A DNA stretch of 64,000 nucleotides from contig NC_063074.1 of the NCBI RefSeq assembly GCF_022605165.1, forward strand, positions 1,949,501 through 2,013,500. Reading direction: 5' to 3'. Made by a program: the position numbers and the translations under genes. Below are positions 1 to 9,606 of the stretch, in pieces. The stretch's first letter is position 1. Each line of letters opens with the position of its first letter. Origin of the DNA: Purpureocillium takamizusanense. Its lineage: Eukaryota; Ascomycota; Sordariomycetes; Hypocreales; Ophiocordycipitaceae. Below the pieces are notes generated by a model. That model worked only from the letters and a program-made list of their open reading frames with translations, searched no databases and was not told the DNA's origin.

Positions 1-953
1 ATGGAACTGGGAACCGATTAATGTCCATGACGGAGTATTGCGGACGACTTATGACAAATTTCTGCGGGAGCGTGGAGTCTGAGTTGCTTTAAAGACGTAC
101 GGCGGTCAAGCTCGGATGGTTGGGCGCGGTAAAGTGTTGTCTTTGTGTGTTTTGAGTTTACCATTTCATTGCTTCGGTATTTTGGTACTTCGGGAGTGTT
201 CTCTGGGGTGAGAAATGGGCGCTCCCTATAGGCAGAAAAATCGGCGGTTACAGCAGCCAAGCACAGACAGAAGGCGAATTGCGCAAGCATCGCGACAGAT
301 AGCTGTCCCAGATTGTTCAATGTTAGACTTCGATAGTCTCCATGTGACTACACTTCGATTTCGAGTGCTAGGACGCGGCATGTCCGATCCATCGAGGTCG
401 CGCCCCTGTGCACGGGTGAGCTGGTGAACTGGGCATGCCGCCATGCCACGGCGCAACGTCAACTCTGTCGAAGGATTATGACCTGCCTCGCGGCTGGATC
501 TATAACGGTATGCATCCAGCCCGCATGAAGATACGCACAGGCCAAACGTACGTAACGACTGATGACTTCAAGCCGCCTATTTTCAGGCACGCGCCGTAGT
601 CTACTTCGTTTCGTCTTCGTGCTTGTGCAGAACACAGGCCAGGAAGTTACATAACAACAAGTTCAGGACAGACGCTCATGAGTCAAAGAAACGCAATTGA
701 GCCTTAATCGTCGTTTCATCTTTCTTAGATTGCTCATGCTGCTGTACAGTATACCGCTTCCTGTCAAGAAGTATATCTTTCCCTTGCTTTTCCTTCGCTT
801 CGTGTCGTGGCCGAGATCTCCCCTCTCTCACGGCCAAACAATTCTCTACAGGTGCAAAGCGAACAAGAAGGAACAACAAACATACACAAACCGTCAACCT
901 ATTCATTGCCGACCCCCCCCCCACACACACACACACTCTGCGAGGTCAGCATC
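1..953. other. Intergenic, left edge
   Basis: I found no supportable gene here. A minus-strand reading frame (18-320) begins with a hydrophobic signal-like stretch, but it lacks other coding evidence. The stretch ends in a C10 run followed by a CA-dinucleotide repeat (913-936) just before the next start codon. Confidence 0.5.
913..936. repeat. Poly-C plus (CA)n microsatellite
   Basis: A run of about ten C is followed directly by roughly seven CA units. It lies 18-41 nt upstream of the ATG at 954, so it would fall in the 5' leader of that small gene. Such tracts are length-variable. Confidence 0.9.
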
Positions 954-1301
954 ATGCCGGAGCCTCAGGGTGAAAAGGTTGCGGTCGCCGAGTTCGATGT
1001 TTGCACATTTGAGCGTGCGGAGCAGCGCGCCTGGATGAGACGACTTTCCGACAGTCGTCACCGGGAGGAAGACCACATCATCGACTTGTTTATGATCGAA
1101 ATTCCACAGCGAGACAGGACGACATGCATGCTTCAGACGATCTTTAACTTTATCGAGTCTGCCACGGGCATGCCGGTGGTTTTTGACCATAGGCCAGATT
1201 ATCTTTACATTGGACTCCACTTCAAGTACGCACATCTGGCACATGGAACACTCGAAACGTTAAGGGAAATCGGATATCCTCCATACTTCGTACCGTATTA
1301 G
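954..1301 (+). CDS. Small hypothetical protein (115 aa)
   Basis: A single uninterrupted frame encodes 115 residues. I do not recognise a family. The sequence is mixed and globular-looking: acidic and basic residues in the first half (ERAEQRAWMRRLSDSRHREE), then a hydrophobic/aromatic second half ending in YPPYFVPY. There is no signal peptide or membrane segment. The ATG at 954 is chosen over an in-frame ATG at 807 because the segment between them translates into low-complexity P/H/T sequence across the poly-C and CA tract, which is better explained as a leader. Balanced composition supports coding; lack of a known domain keeps confidence moderate. It could be a chance ORF. Confidence 0.45.
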   Translation: MPEPQGEKVAVAEFDVCTFERAEQRAWMRRLSDSRHREEDHIIDLFMIEIPQRDRTTCMLQTIFNFIESATGMPVVFDHRPDYLYIGLHFKYAHLAHGTLETLREIGYPPYFVPY

Positions 1302-1969
1302 ATAATGAAGGGCGATCTCGTTTGCACCTCTCGACGTGTTCGGTGCGGTCTCATAGGAGACTCTTTTCCCCACAATTTCACAGAGGGCGAGAAAAGTGGT
1401 TGAAGGGCGGGTTGCGATATATGAAGCGATCAATCCTGGATGTTTGCTTAGGGAAACTGTGTTTGGATTTGTCATTTACTATGCGCGACATGCCTGTACT
1501 GTAGATGGCCTGATTGCGCTCCATTGTTGCGAGTGTTGGGGAAAATAAGGTCTTTTATTTGGAAGCAGCTCGTTTACTCTCTCCCCGTTCCCGTGTGTCA
1601 TATGATCAGCTATTTACTTCGTATTTATAACCTGTCTGCCCTCCATGTCCTTGAACCACAACTGTCGGCGCCGCCGCCACCCACACAGCCAAGCCGTCGA
1701 CTTAAGAGTATATCGCTCGTACTAGGCGATGAAAACCTGTAGTTCGTTGACGCCGTCAAGTTTCCAAGGACTTGTTGGAGACTTGTCTGTTGCTTGAAGG
1801 ACTTGGCCCCATCATAAGGGGTTGTAGTTGCGTTCCTCCTGATCGCCCCTTGGACCTTCCTCAAAGGCCGATTCAGCAAAGGAATGTAGCGACCCACAGT
1901 CTCGAATTACAACGGCGAGAGCCATGACTCGGACGGAGGCTTCGGTCGACCAGAAGGCACCTCCCCTCG
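1302..1969. other. Intergenic
   Basis: No convincing gene. Short frames on both strands lack coding character. The right end leads into the damaged gene at about 1970-3623; its true 5' end could lie here but I cannot place it. Confidence 0.4.
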
Positions 1970-3623
1970 GTGCCTGCCTCTCTTAGCCACTCACAAACGA
2001 CCTCCTCGCCCTATCGCGTCCCTTCGGCAGAGATGCGTCTCGACATGGGCTCTCTCTTCGCCCCCCCCCGCACAAAAGCAGCAGCCGAGCAGCAGTATTC
2101 ACGAGTATTCTCAGCAGCACATCACCGGTCCCACGACGACCATGCTTCATCGATATCCGTCTCCTGCAGGTCCCAGCCGGCGCAACCTCTTGATGGATGT
2201 CAATGGGAATGACCCCTCGCCAGGCGGCTACTCCAACTCTCCTTCGCGAGTCTCACGGCTGTCCCGCCGTCAGTCGACAGCTCTGCTTCGCGATGTGCCC
2301 AGTCTGAAGCGAGATGTTTCCATTGCCAACGACTAGAACTTTGACAAGGAAAACTCGGACTCGTACATCACCCCCCGCATGGGATCGCACATGAGGTTGG
2401 GTCCAATTAGGGGCGAGCAAGTTGCCGTCTTCCGTGACGACGCAACAGGTGACAACACTAGGGAAAGCCGTCCGCCATCGTTCATCCGGAATGCTACAGT
2501 TTTCCCCGTATCCGATGGAGATTTCTCCAGTGATTGGAACTGCAGCGGCAGGAATCAAGATAACAGCGATGAAAGGGCGATCCAAACTTCGACCACGACG
2601 AGAAACCGGGATGCAAGCCCCGACTCCGAAGGGTTCCTCAAAGCCATGGACGAGGGCCTGCAGCTCGGACCTCCACACATATCGACTTCGTCGTCGGGGC
2701 ACAAGCAGCCAACACATGCTCGTAGCACCTCGTCTGAGTATCCCTCACCTGGACATACGTCTCCTCGCGTACAGTCACCCGCATCCACCGTTTGCATCCA
2801 TAGGCTCAGCTTCTCAGACCTCGCTCGCTTTGGTCGCACAAATGACCGCCTGTCCTATCTTCGGTCCAGTACACCTACCTCTTCCACCCAAGATGCCAAC
2901 GCAGAGGTCAGCCGCCACGATGTCCTCGACGAGGCATCCGCCGCCATCTCTGAATGGCGCGGGGAGCCATGGTCAAACAAGGAGGCTCCGTACAATCACT
3001 ATGAGCTCGCAGAGAGTTCTGAGGTGCTCCCGGGCGATTCCTTATCACAGCGAGCCAGCCCTAACCGCTCCGAGTCAGAGAATGCTTCGCCCAGTGTCAA
3101 ATACCAGGATGCCCTCCGAGGTCCGCAGAGACGGATTTAGGACGACATCCGGCTCTCCAAGGATCAGTACGACGGGCCAGCCGAGGCTCATGGCCCTGGC
3201 AGTCTTGCATCGGCTGCGCCTCCAGATGTTTGCCAAGCACCCAAAGGATCTGAGCGAGGACAAGACCGTCAGACAAAGCGGAAAGCATCCCAATTCTCCC
3301 TTCGCAGCCTTAGCAGGTCGTTCACAAAGCGGCCACGACTGACCGGTCTGCGAAGGTTCGCCAACACGGTCTACCGTGGAGGGTCCCGGCGCCTCAGTCG
3401 CGCATATCACAAATGGAAGCAACAGAACAAGCTGGAGCGGGAGCAGTTCGAGGCGTGGCGAGCAAAACGCCGCCGAGAGCATCCCGCCGATCCGCTCAAG
3501 GGCAAGGGCGAGAAAGGTTTTGGGGTATTTTCATTTGAGAAGAGCCGTTATGGAGACGAGGAATGGTGGAAAGAGGGCGTGGCCAAGCACCAGGCGCCGC
3601 CCTGGATGCTGTTTCAAAAGTAA
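1970..3623 (+). pseudogene. Broken conserved-looking gene with two in-frame TAG codons
   Basis: From 2142 to the TAA at 3621-3623 one reading frame gives continuous protein-like sequence except for TAG at 2334-2336 and TAG at 3138-3140. The residues on both sides of each stop look like one protein: Ser/Pro/Arg-rich and disordered first, then a basic, aromatic C-terminus with KWKQQNKLEREQFEAWRAKR and a WWKEG..PPWMLFQK tail. Upstream, at the C9 run 2061-2069, the plausible frame changes, as if one base was gained or lost. Each TAG is one C-to-T change from CAG (Gln). I do not recognise the family. Alternatives are unrecognised introns ending at each TAG (both read as YAG acceptors, but I see no good donors), assembly errors, or stop readthrough. 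Confidence 0.55.
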
Positions 3624-3780
3624 GTTGCAGATTGCAACCGGGGTCTCAAAATCGCACAAAGGGGTTTAATGAGTCCTCGGTGACTACCACATACAGGTCG
3701 CTCGACCGTTAGCCGTGATTCGTTACTATTCAAAGTGGTATTTAATACAAGATGTGCGCAGCTCGTGTCAAGCACTCGCT

Positions 3781-5929
3781 TCACAGCATATACCGGAACA
3801 TGTAAGACGGCGCCATCTTTCGCCTCCCGTCGCCGACCAGGCCCTCCTCCTCGACTGTATCCGCACCCGCCAGCCACTCCGCCTCGGCCCGGTCCATTTT
3901 GCGGTTCTGAAACTGGAGATAGAAGCGTAGCACGGCGGCGAGGACGGCGACGGAGAGCATGGCACAGGCGCAGGCCCCCATGCCCCGCACGTAGTAAGGG
4001 GCGTCGGCGTCCGGGTAGAGGCGGGTGCCGACGAGCGGCCCGCACTGGCCGACGAGCTGGAGAAGGGCGAAGCCGCCGCCCTGGCGGGTCTGGCTGGCCT
4101 GGTTGTTGATGCTCCAGGCGATGACGAGGGTGACGACGTTGAAGAAACCGACGGCGGCGGGGTAGACGGCGAGGTAGCGCAGCCAGGGGGCGAGACGGAG
4201 GGGTTCGGAGAGTGCGAGGGCTGCGTAGCCGCCGGCGGAGGCGAGGGCGTGGAGGGCGATGGGCACGGTGCGGGCGCGCAGGCGGTCCGACATGTGGGCG
4301 GTGAAGAGGACGACGACGAAGGCGAGGAGGTAGGGCGGGGCGCTGAGGGCCTGGGCGGCGAGGGTGCTGTGGCCCATCTCGTGGATGATCTTGGGGAGGA
4401 AGACGGGGAGGGACGAGTATGCCATGTTGGTGAGGAAGAACATGGCGGCGGTGATCCAAGCGACGGGGTCGCAGAAGACGGCGGCGAGGTCGCGGCCCCG
4501 GAGGCCGTAGGCGGCGTCGGCGGCGGTGTCGGTGGCGGCATCATTCGCGGCAAGGGCCGGCGCCTCGTGCCGGAGACGCAGCCGGGCGACCTTTTTCTCG
4601 CGCTTGGTGAGGTACGAGGCGGTCTGCGGGGAATCGGGTATGACGCCCCAGGCGATGACGGAGACGATGACGGAGGGGAAGCCCTCGATGAGGAAGAGCA
4701 GTCGCCAAGGGGCGATGGGGCTGAGCTCGGCGAAGCGCACAATGACCCAGGCGAGCGTCGATGCGAAGCTCGTGGCCAGGGGAGCCGCTACACGGTGTCA
4801 GTCATCACCACCACCATCATCATCATCACTTTTCCGCGGAGGCTTGCTGTGGGCGGGCGGGCGGGGGGGGGGGCTTAGACGACTTCCTCTCTCTCTCTCC
4901 CTCGCTCCGACTCACCGGAAATGAAGATGGCAGTGCGAAAGGCCAGTTCGTCGCGGCGGAAGAAGAAGCTCAGGTAAAAGGGGATGCCGGTGAAGCCGGC
5001 CTCGCCGATGCCGAGGAGGACGCGCAGGGCGACGAGGACGGGGTACGAGGGGGCGACGGCCTGGAGCGAGGCGGTGAGCCCCCAGGTGAAGACGACGGCC
5101 GAGACGAGGACGTGGGCGGGGACCAGCTTCCAGAGCAGCGACATCCACTCAAAGGCAATGTACGAGACGTAAAAGGCCGTCAGCGCCCACTCGTACCAGT
5201 CGTCGCGCGGGGGATCCGTCTGAAGGTCCTCGTCCATGCCGGCGATGCGCGCGTTGCCAATGTCTGCGTTGGCGTTGGCCCGCCACTGTCAGCATCTGGT
5301 TTCTCCGTCCATCACGCGAACGAGGCCCCCTTTCCTTCACACACACCCCCCTTTCGCGCGTACAAAGTACAGGGGAAGGAAGGGGATGGTATGGTAGCGA
5401 CAAGGCCACGGGGCATGTGTGAGGTTTGAGGAAGGACCAATATATATGAGAGAGAGAGACATGAGACATGGGAAGACGCACTGGAGCGGTCGAGGAAGCT
5501 GAGCATAAACAGTAGCGTCACAAACAGCACCAACCGCCTGTCAAACTTGCGGCGCACGGCGCGCTCCTCGTCGGGCGTGTAGAGCTGGAAGCTCGCGGCG
5601 GTGCTGCTCGCGCTGGGGCGACGCCGCCACTTCCCTCTGGCCGTGCTCATCGCGCGCGTGGTCGAGGCGGCGGCCTCATCGATGCGATCCACCATCTCAA
5701 AGGACTCGGCAGCAGCAGCAGCAGCGCCGCCGCCGCCGCCGCCGCCGCCGTACACCTCGGAGCGAAGGTCCTCTTTGTCGTCATAGTCATAGTCATAGCC
5801 ATCATCATGATGATCGTCGTCGTCGTCGCCGCTGCTGCTGTCGTCGAGCGTAAACTCGGCGCCCGTCTGCGCGAACGAGGGCGAGGCCTCCCCCGCGGGA
5901 CTCCCCGGGCTCACGGGACGGAACGACAT
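3781..5929 (-). CDS. MFS permease, allantoate/Dal5-type anion:cation symporter
   Basis: Three exons (minus): 5482-5929, 4916-5263 and 3781-4787, encoding 600 aa. Joins use donors GTGCGT and GTGAGT and acceptors CAG and TAG. They restore the family signatures FLDRSNIGNARIAGM at the end of the first membrane helix and FISAAPLATSFASTLAW. About 12 membrane helices follow residue 133, as expected for the major facilitator superfamily. This subfamily (yeast Dal5/Seo1/Tna1/Vht1 type) imports small organic anions or vitamins across the plasma membrane; the substrate here cannot be told. The N-terminus is unusually long (about 130 residues), with an acidic Asp/Tyr tract (30-55) and Gly8-Ala6 (61-74) encoded by trinucleotide repeats. 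It is convergent with the damaged gene on its left. Confidence 0.88.
5709..5750. repeat. Trinucleotide repeat inside MFS exon 1
   Basis: On the plus strand about five GCA units are followed by eight GCC units. Read on the minus strand in frame they encode the Gly8-Ala6 tract in the N-terminal tail of the MFS permease. Length changes by whole units would keep the frame. Confidence 0.9.
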
Positions 5930-6905
5930 GGCGGGCGGCGGCGGCGGCGGCACATGAAGCTGGGCAAGGGGCGGGGGCAGTAGTAGGTAGTCAGTCAATC
6001 CGCACCGCACCGATGGATCCGCTTGCTCGTCGCGTCTTGGGGGGGGGGCGAGGAGAGAAGTAAAAAAGGTCAAGCTCCCTGGAGGTCGGGCGAGTGGCGT
6101 GCCATGCGAACGCGGGGGCGAGGGCAAACGCGTCGCCGGACGGGTCGCGGTCGCAAAGAGCCCCTTTATGCGGTCGTTTGTCGTTGTGGTACTACTACGA
6201 GTCCGGCCGTCAGAGAGGTACCAACAATATATCTGCCTTGGTGTTGAAGGGCAGGGTCAGTCGCTAGCTAGTAGTCGAAGGTAATTTATATTTATATGAC
6301 TGACCCTCAGCCGCCAACCCGCCCGCCCGACCATGTGTGCGAAGTACATCCGGATATGCGAGCACCACACGTGACAAGCTGCACACCACGCGCAGGGTTC
6401 CAGTTGGACGCGACGCGATGCTGCACAAAGGCGCTGGCAGGTGCCCTTTTGCAAGTAGTGGGAGAAGGCAAGAGATGCGTCTACTTCAGGCCCGAAATGT
6501 CAGTATACGGTCGAGGACTCTATCCTGCACCGTCTTGGAAAGCGTGAAACGTGCTGCACTAAAACAAACAAACACCGTGCTCGGATCGCGCCGCCCGGTC
6601 TGGGCCAGCACTCTTCCGCACCAATGGCCCCGGCTCTCCCGCGCGCCTTGTATTGTATAATTAGTTACTTAGGCTTTGCTCATCATTGAACGCATGAGTG
6701 AGGGATAGATAGTATTGCAGGCCCCAGACTCCCACAGCTGCTGCCCCTTGGCCGTCTACCCGCCATCACGAGAGTCCGCGACGCATGGCCCGCGGTCCCC
6801 CCAAAACTCCAAAGAAAGACCAAGCCCCAACATCAAAAAGTGTCACGTCGTCGCTGCTTTTCGCTGTCTCAAAACGCCACCGCCCGCCCATTTAGTCCTG
6901 TAAGT
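5930..6905. other. Intergenic: MFS promoter side and FlbE-like 3' flank
   Basis: Upstream region of the minus-strand permease. It holds one CACGTG E-box at 6368-6373, about 440 bp from the permease start, and low-complexity GC-rich DNA near 5940-6050. I see no gene. The functional meaning of the single E-box is unproven. Confidence 0.5.
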
Positions 6906-7778
6906 TCATGTCCCGTCCTTTTTGGAAAACAACCGACGCAGTCCCTTTGTCGATAGCTTGTGCCGCAGTCCAGGCTGCGGGCTCGTCTTCATGGGGTCTT
7001 GGCGAAGAAAGTCGGGCTGCTGGCTGGCTTCTTGCTTCTCCTTGTCCTTTCCGGCCTCGGCTTTTGCAGCCGCTGCCAACGGGGATCTTTGGTCGCGGCC
7101 GCGTGGTGCCTCCCCTGGCGCTCTCATGACGAGATTCAGGTTTCTGGTCGGCGTTGCAACGCCGCCGTCCGAGTCATCGTACTCGTTCAAGCTGCTCTCG
7201 TCGTCGATTGGCGCCACCCTCTCCTCATCTGCACACACGACAACGTGCCACCCTATCCTCTCCCCGGCCTGCAGCTGGTCCCGTAGCCTCTCGAACCAGC
7301 CGGCGGCGGCGTCATCTTTTGCCGCCGCCGACTCGTAACGAGCCATCTCGTCGCCGACGTTGACGCTGAGGTCGACGCGGACAACATAGTCGGCGACAAA
7401 GGCATAGGGCCGGCTCGCGCTCTGCGTCTCCTCCAGGTCGTACTCCTCCAGCAGCTTGACCGGAGACCAGTCGTTGGCCAGCACGTCGTCCTCCGACGGG
7501 GGCACGCGCGACGGCGGCACCGACAAGTCGTCGTCGCGGTGTAGCGGCGGCTGCTGCTTCCGGGCCGTGTGCGCAGGGTCCCCGGGGGTCTCTGGCGGTA
7601 CGGCAATGGGCTTTTCGGGGAGAAAGTCAAAGTTCTTGGCGAACTGGGACAGCAGGCTGGCCGAGCTCGTGCGGCCGACTATCCAGTCCGGGGCGGCATC
7701 GTCGATGTTGTTGAGGATGACAAAGATGCGGATCTCGCGGCGATGCCACCGGAAGCCGTGGCAGAGGTACGTGGGCAT
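6906..7778 (-). CDS. FlbE-like developmental regulator
   Basis: Single exon of 290 aa. The N-terminus MPTYLCHGFRWHRREIRIFV, followed by a hydrophobic ILNNIDDAAPDWI segment, matches my recollection of the fungal FlbE family, which in Aspergillus is one of the fluffy-low-brlA proteins needed for timely conidiation and acts near the hyphal tip. A second conserved-looking block (residues about 95-190) has ENDWSPVKLLEEYD-like and ADYVVRVDLSVNVG sequence. The tail is disordered and ends in a basic SKKD. The ATG at 7776-7778 is chosen because the family starts MPTY; upstream in-frame codons run into low-complexity sequence. The family call rests on the N-terminal motif, so it is moderate. Confidence 0.65.
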   Translation of the reverse strand: MPTYLCHGFRWHRREIRIFVILNNIDDAAPDWIVGRTSSASLLSQFAKNFDFLPEKPIAVPPETPGDPAHTARKQQPPLHRDDDLSVPPSRVPPSEDDVLANDWSPVKLLEEYDLEETQSASRPYAFVADYVVRVDLSVNVGDEMARYESAAAKDDAAAGWFERLRDQLQAGERIGWHVVVCADEERVAPIDDESSLNEYDDSDGGVATPTRNLNLVMRAPGEAPRGRDQRSPLAAAAKAEAGKDKEKQEASQQPDFLRQDPMKTSPQPGLRHKLSTKGLRRLFSKKDGT

Positions 7779-9606
7779 GATGGTGGCGGCTTTGCCGTGG
7801 TTGCTGCTGCTGCTGCTGCTGCAACGTCTCGCTCGTCTCGCAGCCAAAAGGCAAGGCGGACGGACGGTGGGAGCGAGCGTCGTCTCTTCACACACACACA
7901 CACACGCGCACAAGGGCGGGCTACTTCAAAGCCGCACCGCCTAATTGATACAAGGCAGATTTGAGGGAGGGCCCTCCGGCCAGCCTGGTGTTGACGAGAG
8001 AAAACAAGAAGGAGAAGAAGAAAAAAAGGGAGGAGAGCTTTCACGTCGCACACATGGCGACATGGTCCGCGATGTGGCGAGGGCGATGGCGGCGACCGGG
8101 ATGCCGGGGTATACCAAGCATGAGCGCCGCGGAGGAGCTGAAGAGGTCGTCTCGGTCTGTCTGTCTGCAGCAGAATGGATGCGAGCGAAGACCGTGCGCT
8201 GGATCGGCCGCCACCCCGTCAGCGCAGCTCGCCGCTGCCTGCCCTGTCTGCCCTGCCTGCCTGCCTGCGCGCCCGCCATCCCGCCTGTACGGTGTGCGTA
8301 TCCCTAGCAGTGCCGTGTGCGTGTGTGTACGTACTTGGTACTCGCCCGTACCGCGTGCGGCGCCGTGGGCGGGCACGTGAAGCCTCCTCCCCTCCCTCCT
8401 CCGCTTTGGGAAGCAGCGAGGCGACGGCTCGATGGCGCGGTGTCTCGCCTTGGGTCCTCGAACTGCGAAGCCGCTTGGCGACCATGTCCGACGTCGTGAA
8501 ACTCTGGTGGCAGACAGCTTGCCCGTCAGAACTTGACTTGGTAGGTACGGCAGCGGCGGGACAGGGTGGAGAGAGGAGAGCACGGTCTGCAGTGGGCGCG
8601 CGGACGCGCTGAGGTGAGATGATGCATGGGCGCACCAACCAATTCTTGCAGCTTTGGCTCCGTCCGGGTCGTCGTTCCCATTACCTTATTACCGGCTGGC
8701 TAATAAGGCGACGGTATTCTGCCTGGTTCTGCACGTACGACCGCTAACTACTAACCTCTGCAGATCCAAAGAGGGTGTTCATACTCCCCAGGCACGAACT
8801 CATCATCTGAGTCGCCTCCCCTGCGCGCTTACAACTGTCACTAAATAAGCAACAACAAGCTCAAGAAAGCGGTGACCCTCTACGACTTGGCATGCACCTC
8901 CCTTGCCTTATGTGCCCAAGAACTACTACTACTACTACTACTAGGTACCTAGCTGCTATACCACGCACAGTGTCTGCAATCACATTGCATTAGTACTTTG
9001 CAATACTGTGCGTGAGCATGCAGGTGTCACGTTAGGTAAGTATTTCATGCGGTTGCTTTCGTATGCCCCCACGCTGCCCCAGAACTGCTGCAAGCCGCAG
9101 CTTGGCCCGCTGTCAGTCTTGGGCGCCAGCCGCAGGCCTCCGCCAATGGGAGGGGAAGCGTCCGCACCGGAACTCGCCTTGTTGGACGGCTTCAACTTGT
9201 TACAAAGCACGAAGCTGACCAACACGGTGGAATTCACCGAGCACCGGGGGCGGGGGCGAAAAGGTCATTGCTTCTTTCTACAAACAGTGAATGGCAACGA
9301 TATCCGGCCGGCCGGGCCACCATCACAAAATCACAAACGTGTTGGTCATCCTCTTCATGTGCAGTACACGTGCTGTATTAAAGCTGGGAGTGGTATTCGT
9401 AGATCGTCATAAACGCCCTCTGTCCAATCCATCGCGTGAAAAAGACGCCCAAAATTCACCAACATTGCTTTTATCATGCACACGTACGTACCTGCCGCCT
9501 CCCCAGTCATGCATTCGTCGAGGCATCATTCAACCGCCGCACTCTCCTTTGTACCGCACTGTCGCCGTCAACATGCGCGCGGCCCCTGGATCGCATCCCC
9601 CAGTCA
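7779..9606. other. Intergenic with simple repeats
   Basis: Long non-coding stretch between two minus-strand genes; its left part is the FlbE-like gene's promoter. It contains a (CA)n tract at 7889-7905, GC-rich promoter-like DNA near 8050-8600, and an (ACT)7 tract at 8922-8942. CACGTG hexamers occur at 8374-8379 and 9367-9372. Overlapping frames on both strands (for example 8041-8583) have no coding signal I trust. Confidence 0.5.
8922..8942. repeat. (ACT)7 microsatellite
   Basis: Seven perfect ACT units in non-coding DNA between the FlbE-like gene and the homeobox gene. Confidence 0.95.

Noticed and set aside
18..320. Minus-strand 100-codon frame with a signal-peptide-like N-terminus
   Set aside because: The hydrophobic stretch is short and the rest shows no Cys pattern or domain; no splice or context support. 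It could still be a small secreted protein but I cannot support it.
2300..3140. Stop codon reassignment as explanation for the two TAGs
   Set aside because: FlbE-like and TSC1 genes in the same window use TAG or other stops normally (TSC1 ends in TAG at 54262-54264), so UAG is a working stop here.
2422..3342. 306-codon plus-strand frame
   Set aside because: Another frame of the damaged gene at 1970-3623. Its reading is Ser/Pro/Arg-rich without the aromatic, basic block found in the chosen frame.
4249..5429. Plus-strand frames, including one with a poly-His run
   Set aside because: Antisense to the MFS permease. The His run comes from a CAT/CAC microsatellite in its second intron (about 4802-4829).
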